From NCBI GenBank assembly GCA_028023455.1, contig JAQFVV010006354.1, forward strand, positions 498,001-562,000: a DNA stretch of 64,000 bases, in the 5' to 3' direction. The notes beneath the pieces were generated by a model. The model did no database searches and had not been told where the DNA came from. It saw only the letters and a list, made by a program, of their open reading frames with translations. The translations under genes and the position numbers were made by a program. Positions within the stretch are counted from its first letter, which is position 1. Each line of letters starts with the position of its first letter. This DNA comes from Epiperipatus broadwayi. Its lineage: Eukaryota; Onychophora; Udeonychophora; Euonychophora; Peripatidae. Positions 34,946 through 47,300 of the stretch are shown one piece after another.

Positions 34946-37900
34946 TGTAACTTAAATAAAAGATCAAATAAAATATTAATTAAATACTACCATCTGAGAA
35001 AATTGAATCAAAAGGCATTGTAGCTGAATAAAAGATTCATTATCAATCAAAATTATGAGTAGGAACATATTAAGGAGACTAATAAGTTGTAACTATAATA
35101 GTCATTGAAATTTATTAGTGATCAAAATATTAATTATCAATCAAAATATTGGTGGCTTACATTCATCAACTTCTAATTAAGATTTTTAAATATATCATAA
35201 TGTTAGAAACAATAATGCTTGGAGACTAGTCATTTAAGTTATCTGGCCTATTTCAAACCCTAGTTAGCTAGCCATTGTATCATCAATAAACAAGTAGAAA
35301 ATATAAACAAATTATTAAGAACAAACTATCATTACTCAGGAAATAACATCAAGTGGGTGAGTACACTGGTAACTCAATAAAATATCTTCCCAATAAATCC
35401 AACAGTAGATTTTACTCACTTTCATCTCTTGGTTTGATGTCAAGTGCATACTTAAGTGAATAACAAGTGAATATGGTCTAGCAGGGCAACACTAGGTGAT
35501 TTGAACTGAGACAAAGTTATATATCTTATAACCTTTTCACATGTACAAGGTTTGAACCTCTTTATTTCTAACAAAAATGGAGGATTTTGCTTTTAGACCA
35601 TATCGCTGTATGCACTAACATTTAGGTAAACATAAAACATCCTTAAACTAAAGTGGAGTATATAAAATTTATTAGATAAAAATTATCTAGATCTTAACAT
35701 AATAAATGTGTTTCAATATCTTTATAATTTAACTAGCTCATATTATATTATCAATTTTGGATGGCAATTCACTCATCCTTGTATGATATAGATGATGGAA
35801 TGGTGGTTATTATAATTATTCATGAATGTCAACTAAATACCATGAAGTCACTTATGTATCTATGGCCTTTAAACATTTATCTAGCTCACTAATTCAAACA
35901 TGATGATGATGATGACCATAATGATAATGATAATGGTTTCAACCACAGCTTCAGAACCAAGTCTAACATAAAATTTAGTTACAAAGAAATTCATAACTAC
36001 TGGTAAATCTTCGTATATTTAATTAGAACTTAAACAATTGATGTTCACCATTGATGATGAAGGATCACAACTAATAAAGAATACATTAATGAAAACATAT
36101 GCCTTGTTTAATAAAACAAATTAACATTTATTAATGCATTATTAACATATACAAACAATTTAAAGATAAAACGAAGAATTTATATGACTAATAATAATAA
36201 TAGATTATATTGCAATCATAAGATTAATTTTAAGTTCTTCCCCCTTTCCCATCAAAGATATAATGTATATAAAATTGGAGACCAAACTTGCTAAAGTTTT
36301 CTCTTCACAAGAGAAATATTTCAGAAAAAAAAAAAAAACTCTTTTGCACACATACTTTTATAATCTAACATGTAAAGTAGAATGATTAAGGAGAAAAAAG
36401 TATTAGTGGAATAGAAAGAAGATTTCCAAAAACAAGTTTTTAAATTATTTTTCCCCCCTTTCCTCTAAACTATTCCTAAAATCGCTATACCTTAAATCAA
36501 AACAAAAATAATCTTATATTTTTAAATGCTATCTATTTTCTCACATCCATAGAAAATCATATACATGTGGCAAGTATGGTTATATTACCATGTATGTGTG
36601 TGTTTATTCCCATAATAACTAAAATATTATTTAAAAACAATAATAGTACAAAAATATTTTACATATTAATCACATTTCATAGCTTTAGATTCATATACAA
36701 TAATACCCTTTAGAAAATAAACTTCATTAATAAGTGGGGTATAATAGTTTTAGCTTACATAAAATTATTACTCAAGGTTATAGCTATAATTATTGAATAA
36801 ATTTTAGGTTTCAATCGATTAGAATTTTAAAGTTCTAAGAAAAAAATATAAAACCTCATCTTTAAAATGTTATGAATAGTCTTTGATATCACAAAAAGAA
36901 AATAGATAATGAAAATCCATATTATCAGTTCCAATTGTTCAAACTTAGTTGTTCAATGTCTATACTTTTGCAGCAAACAATTTCCATGGTTCACTGGAAC
37001 AGTTCTTTTCTTGAGGCTTATAATTATTTGATAGTGATGCTTTGCTTCAGTGGAAACTATTTGGCACTGGAACCTTTTCTTCCCTTCCTTGTTAGACATA
37101 TTTCTTCTAATAAATGGAGTATATCAGTTGTTCTCCCATTTATAATTTTCTTAGGTTTAAATTCAGTCACTGGAATAACTGTACTAGATGATTTAATACT
37201 TATCAGTCAATTAATCATTTTCCTTCAGCTTTCAAATGCAAGTGAATGTTTTCTTTTACTGAAAATATCACATTTCTTTCAATCAGTCATCAGATGTAGA
37301 ATATTTTTAATTTCAGACAAGACATTTTTATTTTCTTCCTATATGATATGATGGCTCTGTGGTGGGTCAAGGATTTTCCCCAGACAAAATCTATATATTT
37401 TAACCTACTATTCTGTGTTCAATCTTCAACAAAAAAACTTTATATTAAAAAAATGATTTTAAATTGATATGTGGCAGAATTAAAATGCTTATCTTTCCCT
37501 AGTTTCATTATTTTTTTTAAAAAAAAATCTCTTCTTTAACTGATTTTTCAAACTGGTTTTTATACTTGATTTTTTTTTTCTATTTTCAGCAAATTCATTT
37601 TTAGATTCACAGTGTGAGTTTTTCCAGAAACATATGAAAAATCACACTATCCTCATTATTCAGATTAATCCTGTTTTGAATTAAAAATTGTCTTAATCCT
37701 TTTTTTCAGGTATCAGTCACAAAATGTCACACCTGAAAATTTGAGCTTCTTTCCTTAATCAAGCTGATGGAAAAATTTTAATGCTATACTTCTCATATCA
37801 TCTAAGTTTTAACAGAAAAACAACCAATCTTTATAACACAAAATTGTTGAGTAAAAAAAAATATATAATTTAACAGATTTTCTTCTTTTTTTTTTCAATA

Positions 37901-38464
37901 TGTAGATTTATTTATGTAACATACACACATACTTTACCATCCAAACCATTTATAAAAACTAGCCCATTAAAATCATCTAAATGCTTTTTAGAAATTACAA
38001 TTTTAATATCTAAATTTAAATCCTTACAATTTTTAAACTCAAATTACAACTATATAAAAAAAATAGAAATATAAGCACACAATAAATAGCAGAATCTAGC
38101 TTACAGTGTAGACTAATCTTAAAGTTATTATTTGAAAGATTAAAATGACAAAATAAATAGCTTACATACACTGCCTATATATGTGTTATAACATTACTTT
38201 TTAAAAAAAAAAATTAACTATTGAATAATGAAATGTGTGTACTACTCTTTTTGAGTTTTTATCAACACAACAAACAACTAAAGAACATAACTTGCCCTCA
38301 CTCTCTTTCTGTCTTAGGCTTTTAGAACTTGATCCTGTAGGGTTCAAACTTGGGTGCCCTACAGTTTCCTTTACTATATATAAATGTGATGATGATTTTT
38401 GTTCCACATTTTCTTTCATGCACATTACTACAAATTTAGCTACTGACTAAATTGTAATGGCACA
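34946..38464 (-). repeat. 5' LTR (3,519 bp)
   Basis: Partner of the 27602-31534 repeat. Its transcription-upstream end is at 38464, where the sequence passes directly into TA repeats. Its other end, at 34946, lies one base from the primer-binding site. It lacks the 451 bp found in the other LTR. The breakpoint is a single copy of AAGATATAATG at about 36256-36266, which is present twice in the longer LTR. The same T-arm-like hairpin occurs at 38335-38364. Confidence 0.85.
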
Positions 38465-38476
38465 ATATATATATAC

Positions 38477-39637
38477 ACACCTGGGTCTCATTTTTAGATA
38501 GGTTCCTCAGAAAACACGCACAATCGAAATCACGCAAAAATAGATGTAACTTATCTTGAAAAGGGGAGGAAATAGACTGTGATTTTTCAAAACTCATGTA
38601 AAAGCAAAGCACCAATGCAAAATTTACTTTAAAAGTCACGCAAAAAAAAATAAGGAAATAAAATATGACTAATAAAAAATTTCAAATTTGAAAAAAATTG
38701 ATACAAGACAAACTTTTTTTAACTATATTATTTAATTTTATTCAAAATAATATATTTTATGCATAATTTACAGTACAGTAATTTACATTTTTTTATACAC
38801 ATTTTAATTATTATTACTATTTGCTGATAAACAGTTTCATTTGCAAACTGGTAAAAAATAGCTTCTTCACAAGAGGAAATACAACTAGCGCCAAGTTCAC
38901 TTTCATATTGTGTTAATGGTTTTCTGTTGACAACATAATTAATAATTAATCTTTGAGACGATTTTATTAATTGTTTATGAACTTAGACTTATGATAATAA
39001 AAAGACATTTATTTGCCACTGCTGGGAAAAATTTAATTAAAACTAACAACTAAAAATTAAATTCTTATTTTTGTCTTTAATTTTTAATTCCGTTAAAAAT
39101 CAAATTTTGTTTTACATCACATTAATTTCAAGTCACCGTAAGTAATTTTTAAATTGTTAATTACAATTAAAAATCAAATTTTAATTTTTAATTGTCAAAT
39201 TTATTTGTTCCTACTGCTATTACTCACCTTTTAAAAATAAACTTGTGGACACTAAATGATTAATAATTGATTACGTTCTTTTTTAAAAAGCAAAAACAGA
39301 ATGTGATTTAAAATGCAAAATTAACACGCACAATGTTTGAACAAATTTACATTATAATCTTGTAAAATTTAATGGGTGTATACATAAAATGTGGAAATCA
39401 TGATTTTAATTTTATTATTGCATAAAATCTTACTATTATAAAGCACTGAAAATATTGAAATTACTAAGATGAAAGTTGAATTCCAATAATGTGCTATTAC
39501 TTTCAATATAACATAAGTGTGCAAAATTTATTATTTAAAGTAATATCGTGTTATCGGAGTTCGACTTCCGGTGAAACATGAATCACTTAACTTCAAAATC
39601 GTGTTAAATAAGTCCGCGTAAAAATAGACCCAGGTGT
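38477..39637. mobile_element. Non-autonomous DNA element with terminal inverted repeats (about 1.16 kb)
   Basis: ACACCTGGGTCT at 38477-38488 is the inverse of AGACCCAGGTGT at 39626-39637, and both continue inward with an A/T-rich ATTTTTA stretch and related CACG/CGCG motifs. TA repeats flank both sides, which would fit a TA or TATA target duplication. No transposase frame is present, so it is a MITE-like or deleted element. Its superfamily cannot be assigned from the termini alone. It lies exactly between the end of the LTR element and a truncated RTE copy. Confidence 0.7.
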
Positions 39638-39649
39638 ATATATATACGG

Positions 39650-40776
39650 TAGATCATATCTAGGTATTGAGAGAAGTTATAGAAAGGACAAATGAATATG
39701 AGTTGCCATTATGCTTAGGATTTGTAGATTATGAAAAGGCATTTGATTCTATAAACATTTCTTTAGTGATTAAAGCTTTGGATCATCAAGGTGTAGATCC
39801 AGGATATTGTCATATTTCAAAAAATATGCAACAGCAACAATTAGATTACATAATGATAGTAGGAAAATCAACCTTGAAAAGGGTGTAAGACAGGGTGACT
39901 CCATATCTCCAAAACTTTTTACAGCAGTGCTGCAAGAAGTATTTTGTCGATTAAAATGGGAAACTAAAGGAGTGAAAAAAAATGGAGATTATTTAAGTCA
40001 TTTAGATTTTGCAGATGATGTAGTGGTTTTTGCAAATAATGCTTTAGAGCTACAGGAAATGTTGCAGGAGTTATCAGATGAAAGTAGGTCTAAAGATAAA
40101 TGTTAAAAAGACTAAACTAATAATTAATAGATTTTCTTAAAATATGAAAATAAAAATTGATTGTAATGAGTTAGAAGAAGTTAACAATTAGAAATACCTT
40201 GGACAGATTATTAATACAGATGGAAACATAATGGATGAAATTAATCATAGAATTAAACTTGGTTGGAGTGTTTTTGGTAGAAATAACTTGATACTAAAAG
40301 GAAATATGCCTATGTGTTTGAAAATGAAGTATTTTAATGAATGGGTTTTGCCAGTTCTTATTTATGAATCTGACACTTGGACACTTAATAGAAGACCAAT
40401 ACAGAGACTTCAGACCACTCAAAGAAGTATGAAGAAGTGCATGTTGGGGTAACAAGAAGAGATCGAAAATGCAATGTGTGGCTAAGAGAACAAACAGGTG
40501 TTACTGACCTCATTGAAAAAATTAAAAGACTGAAGTGGAAGTGGAGTTGGGGTGGACATATTGCTAGAAGAGATGATAATAGATGGACAATTGAAATTTT
40601 AACCTGGATTCCCAGAAATTTTAAAAGACCCAGAAAGAGACCAAATGTGAAATGGATGGATGAAATAAGAAAGCATGCAGGGGTGATGAGAAGAAAAGCT
40701 AAAGATAGGAAAAGATGGATTGAACTTGGAGAGACCTTCATCCTGCAGTGGATTGATAATGGTTGATGATGATGAT
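39650..40776 (+). pseudogene. 5'-truncated RTE copy (reverse transcriptase to 3' end)
   Basis: Collinear with 10308-11448 of the full-length RTE. Frames 39667-39888 and 39807-40106 carry FVDYEKAFDSI (motif A), GVRQGDSISPKLF (motif B) and DFADDVVVFA (motif C). Frames 40231-40452 and 40437-40766 carry the C-terminus to ILQWIDNG. It ends in GATGATGATGAT. At least three frame changes break it. It keeps a TGG codon where the full-length copy has TGA, and a base the full-length copy lacks, so it serves as the reference for both lesions. The start abuts the inverted-repeat element. Confidence 0.9.
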
Positions 40777-41619
40777 ATTTTGAGACCTGTGCATAGTCTT
40801 TTAATAATTTACACATTCAGTTTTTAGATTTTGAAGTTATGTTTTGATATATTTGTAATGATTTGTTTGCTTATTTTATAAATATTTTGAAGTATTTTCC
40901 AATATTAGTTTAATGACAATGTAAGCCTTTAATTATTTGGATATATAATGATGATCAACCAACACCATTCCTTAATATGCACTGTGATGATGATGATTAA
41001 ATGAAAGTAAAATTTGTATGAATGATTATTTAAAACTCGTATAATTAGAATCAGTGTTAAATTTTGAAACAATATTTATGTGCACATACCTAATCTAGTT
41101 TTTATATGTACAGCCAACCAATGTATTATTGATAGATTATTAAGATATAGTCCATGATAGTATACAAAAATAGATATAGAAAATATTATATACGTAAGGA
41201 TATATCACATTATGTTAATAAAGTTCTGAACTATTGATATATCTTTCTTTAGTCTATGCTATAGGCTTTATAAATTTTAAATTAGAAAAGTTAATTATAA
41301 AACATAACTGTAAAGAATATTTTGTGTTGAATGTTACATTGTAATAATAATTAATTTGGAATAAATATTTATTTATTTATTTATAGCTTAAAGCCTATTT
41401 TATTATCTATTATTCTTTTAATTATACAACCTTATGCTATAGTAAACAAAATAATTAAAGGGTCCATTTTTCAGGTCTGCAAATATTCAAAGCAGTCTTG
41501 AGGGTTTCTCAAATCTAAGGGACATATATAAAATAATAGGTGTTTGTGTTTGGATATTTTCACTAATAAACTTTAAATTATATATATATTATAATGGTTG
41601 GGGTGTATTGGAAGTTGGA

Positions 41620-41870
41620 GTCTTAGTGTATCTGCCTTACAAGAGCACCGCCAGGCCATTTGAACCTGGAAAATATATATAGTAGGCAGATATGTACTGT
41701 TAAAATCTGATTTTTACATATACATTTTATTACGACCGTCAGCCCATGCCACTAGCTCATGGAGATGCAGAGATCTATTTTTAATATTAAAAAAATAAAA
41801 TAAGCCACTGCCAGTAATAACACACAAAAAACATTTATTAATGCACATATATAAATTTGAGGAATAAATA
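41620..41870. repeat. Diverged LTR-like fragment
   Basis: The GCACCGCCAGGCCATTTGAA block, the ACTAGCTCAT block and ACATTTATTAATGCA occur in the same order as in the long LTR (28148, 28410 and 28780), but closer together. It is probably an old relative of the LTR family, reduced by deletions. Confidence 0.5.
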
Positions 41871-42606
41871 TGATCTTATTTTATATTTAAAATTTAAATT
41901 TCAGAAATTTGCACAGATGGATATTTTAATAATATTTTACTTTAGAATGTTGAGTATAGATAGGCTACATAGATTTCTCAGTTAAAAACTTTTCAAAACA
42001 ATCATTCAATCTCAGACTAAAAATTTGTAGCCAACCCAACGCCTGCTTCCAGATATATAGATGCAACCAATGCAATATGAAGATGCTAGCTGACAGGAAT
42101 GTACATCTAACAGCATGATATTATTTGAAGGACATGATCCTCATACAGAAATGTGCATCTGTCTGCTGAAGGAATCATGTATATAAAATAATTGTAGTCA
42201 TGGAGGGACTGTACTGCTGACTTATAGTCCCTATCCATAGAGCTTTTTAAAAAGTGTCAATGTCATAGGAAATACATCTATGTACATTACAATGCAATGA
42301 CTATGTCTTTGGGTTATGCATTCAGTTGGGCACATTGCCCTGTATGCTAAACATGCTTCACATTACATTGATATAAACACCCATATATCCCTCCACCAAC
42401 ATCCACCTAACTATAAGACAAGTAGCCTGAAATTAAATTCTTTTAAAATGAACATAAACGATTAAAATATAGTTATTAATTGAGAATTGTTGAAGGAAAT
42501 TTGTAATAAAGTAAATCCAATAGCACTCTGACACACTGACAACAATAACTTTAAAAAAATATACCAGTAAATACATTTGGACACTCAGCATGAGGTGTCA
42601 TATTTA

Positions 42607-42609
<3 letters not shown>

Positions 42610-42667
<58 letters not shown>
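42610..42667. repeat. (TA)n microsatellite
   Basis: About 29 uninterrupted TA dinucleotides, followed within 20 bp by a long A run. Confidence 0.95.
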
Positions 42668-42669
<2 letters not shown>

Positions 42670-44310
42670 TTTAATCATAAGAAAATAAAAAAAAAAAAAA
42701 AAACTAAACATTAATGAATCTATGCAGCTATCTACACCCAACTTAAATTTAATACATTTTAGTTAGCAGATAGAAAATAAATAACCTTGGTTAAATACAA
42801 ATATAAATAAATAAAAATGGAAATGATTGAAACAGCAAACTTATATAAAAATAAATATTAATAATTCATTTAGAGTTTTATTCTTGTTCAGATAAGAGTC
42901 CATTTATTCATATTACTTTTTTTTTTTATGGATTGATTACTTATTGAAGATATATTTATTTAAAAGAAAGTTCAATTGATAAAAGTTTATACTTTATGGA
43001 TTCTGCAGATTTAGAGGTCCATCTTCATGATCACTTACATAGATTGTTTGTCCTTTTTTGAAAACAAAGCTACTTGCCATTCCTTTTCGTCTATAACTGT
43101 CGTAGGGAGATCTCAGTTAGTTGTCAAGAAATTAAATCTATTGCAGACTTTTACATCATGAAGTCTGCAATACAGCTACAATTCATATATAGCTTAATAG
43201 TCAGCATCCAAGACAACAACAATAATAATAATCCACTGAATTCAAATATTTGGGGTTTTATATTTTTATTAGCCTCTTATCAACATTTTCCCAGATTGAT
43301 CAAACATAATGTCACTGGCACTCATATTCTATTTATGGTCAGTGCTGTGGCTTCGTGCTTGCATTGGTCATTTCTTTTTATTCTCTTATCTGACCATTTA
43401 ATTATTTGAGTGCCCCAAGGGTTAGTGTCCTTTAGAACAATAATTTAATTAAAACAATCATTTCCATTTTCTAAGATTATAGAAATCAACATTAATAATT
43501 ATCTGCTTATAATGCTCATTAAAGAAGTTCTATATATTATTAAATTTATTTAAATCTTAGCACTTTCAAAGCTCTATGGCTTCATAAAAAAAATTTCATT
43601 ATAGAAATCAACATTATTTCTATTTTCAAAATATCAATCTTTATATTTTTACTTTTTTACAAAAAATACTTTCAAATACTTTTTTTTTCTTAAAGTAGTT
43701 TTAAAGTTTTTTTATAAGTTTTCCATCTGTGTGACAATATATATGTTAAATATAACTTTTAATTTTCAGTTTTTAGGTTAAGTTTTTTTTTCTCTTTTTA
43801 ATAAATCAATTTTTATTCACGATCTTTGTATTTTAATTTTAAAATAATGTAATGGCATGTGTGCCCGTTATAATAGATATTCACCAATAAACTTTAAATT
43901 ATGTTTATATAAGTAAATAAAATACCCAATGTAGTCTAATATTACTTAGCAATAGAAGTCTACAATTTACACACAGAAATAGAAAATTCTAGATTATAAA
44001 TAATGGTGCATTCTGGTGATTAATTTTGGTCTTATCTGCAGTTTTTCAGTTGATGTCTACAACACAAAACTACTCATAATACCAGTCCACTCTTCAATTA
44101 TGCATTACATTAAAATAAATTTTCAGAACATTGATAATTTCATTTCTTAATTAAAAGAATTTGCCTGATCAAACAATATTTTATGACCACTATCTTGCTC
44201 TTAAATATACAACACAGAATTTATTTCTTTATTTTTAACTTTGCTACATTCAACGACATGGAATTATATAAAAATTTCTGGAATATTCTTAATGTCAATC
44301 TTCTTTTTTC

Positions 44311-44322
44311 TATTGTTTAACA
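44311..44322 (+). repeat. Direct duplication flanking array C, left copy
   Basis: TATTGTTTAACA is repeated at 48183-48194 on the far side of the array. The match extends to 14 bases if the next AA is counted. It behaves as a target-site duplication made when the whole array inserted. Confidence 0.7.
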
Positions 44323-47300
44323 AATTGATAAAAAATCAAGTCATATGACCTAATTTTAATAAAGCTCCTATTTACAAATGTTATATATAGAGTAAGTTAA
44401 AAACAAACTCTTATGAAGCTTCAAAAATACCCTCAACCTCAGACCGCGGTTTCTGCCTCTAGCGTCATCAGTGAGGTGCTAGGGAATAAAAATACTAGAA
44501 CTAGTCCAGCATTTTATCAATGCCTAACTATTGAGAAGAAAATCTGAAACGTTCAGACATTTAAATGTCCAAAAATCCAGCTATCTAACTCAAATAGCCG
44601 TATGTGACTGAACTAAGTTCAGATACACCATATATTAATAGCTCTAGCAATATAAAATCGCCAAAGCATTAATAGCAAAAAACTAAAATTAAATTGATAA
44701 AAAATCAAGTCATATGACCTAATTTTAATAAAGCTCCTATTTACAAATGTTATATATAGAGTAAGTTAAAAACAAACTCTTATGAAGCTTCAAAAATACC
44801 CTCAACCTCAGACCGCGGTTTCTGCCTCTAGCGTCATCAGTGAGGTGCTAGGGAATAAAAATACTAGAACTAGTCCAGCATTTTATCAATGCCTAACTAT
44901 TGAGAAGAAAATCTGAAACTTTCAGACATTTAAATGTCCAAAAATCCAGCTATCTAACTCAAATAGCCGTATGTGACTGAACTAAGTTCAGATACACCAT
45001 ATATTAATAGCTCTAGCAATATAAAATCGCCAAAGCATTAATAGCAAAAAACTAAAATTAAATTGATAAAAAATCAAGTCATATGACCTAATTTTAATAA
45101 AGCTCCTATTTACAAATGTTATATATAGAGTAATTTAAAAACAAACTCTTATGAAGCTTCAAAAATACCCTCAACCTCAGACCGCAGTTTCTGCCTCTAG
45201 CGTCAGCAGTGAGGTGCTGGGGAATAAAAATACTAGAACTAGTCCAGCATTTTAACAAAGCCTAACTATTGAGAAGAAAATCTGAAACTTTCAGACATTT
45301 AAATGTCCAAAAATCCAGCTATCTAACTCAAATAGCCGTATGTGACTGAACTAAGTTCAGATACACCATATATTAATAGCTCTAGCAATATAAAATCGCC
45401 AAAGCATTAATAGCAAAAAACTAAAATTAAATTGATAAAAAATCAAGTCATATGACCTAATTTTAATAAAGCTCCTATTTACAAATGTTATATATAGAGT
45501 AAGTTAAAAACAAACTCTTATGAAGCTTCAAAAATACCCTCAACCTCAGACCACGGTTTCTGCCTCTAGCATCATCAGTGAGGTGCTAGAGAATAAAAAT
45601 ACTAGAACTAGTCCAGCATTTTATCAATGCCTAACTATTGAGAAGAAAATCTGAAACTTTCAGACATTTAAATGTCCAAAAATCCAGCTATCTAACTCAA
45701 ATAGCCGTATGTGACTGAACTAAGTTCAGATACACCATATATTAATAGCTCTAGCAATATAAAATCGCCAAAGCATTAATAGCAAAAAACTAAAATTAAA
45801 TTGATAAAAAATCAAGTCATATGACCTAATTTTAATAAAGCTCCTATTTACAAATGTTATATATAGAGTAAGTTAAAAACAAACTCTTATGAAGCTTCAA
45901 AAATACCCTCAACCTCAGACCGCGGTTTCTGCCTCTAGCATCATCAGTGAGGTGCTAGGGAATAAAAATACTAGAACTAGTCCAGCATTTTATCAATGCC
46001 TAACTATTGAGAAGAAAATCTGAAACTTTCAGACATTTAAATGTCCAAAAATCCAGCTATCTAACTCAAATAGCCGTATGTGACTGAACTAAGTTCAGAT
46101 ACACCATATATTAGTAGCTCTAGCAATATAAAATCGCCAAAGCATTAATAGCAAAAAACTAAAATTAAATTGATAAAAAATCAAGTCATATGACCTAATT
46201 TTAATAAAGCTCCTATTTACAAATGTTATATATAGAGTAATTTAAAAACAAACTCTTATGAAGCTTCAAAAATACCCTCAACCTCAGACCGCAGTTTCTG
46301 CCTCTAGCGTCATCAGTGAGGTGCTAGGGAATAAAAATACTAGAACTAGTCCAGCATTTTAACAAAGCCTAACTATTGAGAAGAAAATCTGAAACTTTCA
46401 GACATTTAAATGTCCAAAAATCCAGCTATCTAACTCAAATAGCCGTATGTGACTGAACTAAGTTCAGATACACCATATATTAATAGCTCTAGCAATATAA
46501 AATCGCCAAAGCATTAATAGCAAAAAACTAAAATTAAATTGATAAAAAATCAAGTCATATGACCTAATTTTAATAAAGCTCCTATTTACAAATGTTATAT
46601 ATAGAGTAAGTTAAAAACAAACTCTTATGAAGCTTCAAAAATACCCTCAACCTCAGACCGCGGTTTCTGCCTCTAGCATCATCAGTGAGGTGCTAGGGAA
46701 TAAAAATACTAGAACTAGTCCAGCATTTTATCAATGCCTAACTATTGAGAAGAAAATCTGAAACTTTCAGACATTTAAATGTCCAAAAATCCAGCTATCT
46801 AACTCAAATAGCCGTATGTGACTGAACTAAGTTCAGATACACCATATATTAATAGCTCTAGCAATATAAAATCGCCAAAGCATTAATAGCAAAAAACTAA
46901 AATTAAATTGATAAAAAATCAAGTCATATGACCTAATTTTAATAAAGCTCCTATTTACAAATGTTATATATAGAGTAAGTTAAAACAAACTCTTATGAAG
47001 CTTCAAAAATACCCTCAACCTCAGACCGCGGTTTCTGCCTCTAGCGTCATCAGTGAGGTGCTAGGGAATAAAATACTAGAACTAGTCCAGCATTTTATCA
47101 ATGCCTAACTATTGAGAAGAAAATCTGAAACTTTCAGACATTTAAATGTCCAAAAATCCAGCTATCTAACTCAAATAGCCGTATGGACTGAACTAAGTTC
47201 AGATACACCATATATTAATAGCTCTAGCAATATAAAATCGCCAAAGCATTAATAGCAAAAAACTAAAATTAAATTGATAAAAAATCAAGTCATATGACCT

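Larger units (their letters stand above)
27602..38464 (-). mobile_element. LTR retrotransposon with giant LTRs, probably Ty3/gypsy-like, defective
   Basis: Two long direct repeats (27602-31534 and 34946-38464) begin TGTAAC and end GGCACA, enclosing 3.4 kb. On the minus strand the order is 5' LTR, a primer-binding site abutting it (34944-34927), a leader, a gag-position ORF (33617-32668), a minisatellite, an integrase C-terminus (31891-31730), a polypurine tract (31550-31537) and the 3' LTR. TA repeats flank both ends, so a 4-6 bp TA-type target duplication is possible but unprovable. Protease, RT and RNase H are absent, so an internal deletion is likely. The LTRs differ by many substitutions and a 451-bp deletion, so the insertion is not recent. 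Confidence 0.87.
40777..44310. other. AT-rich sequence without recognisable gene
   Basis: Contains the LTR-like fragment at about 41620-41870, the TA microsatellite at 42610-42667, and a perfect 10-bp hairpin at 43141-43170. The 111-codon frame at 43074-43409 is hydrophobic and includes an Asn run from AAC/AAT repeats. It shows no domain and is not called a gene. Confidence 0.5.

Noticed and set aside
30008-37351. Related hydrophobic frames at 30008-30280 and 36935-37351
   Set aside because: They lie in the two LTRs at homologous places, but length and frame are not conserved between them, which is not expected of a real gene.
43074-43409. 111-codon frame
   Set aside because: It contains an Asn run from a simple repeat and hydrophobic T-rich codons. 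No domain or repeat-family homology was seen.
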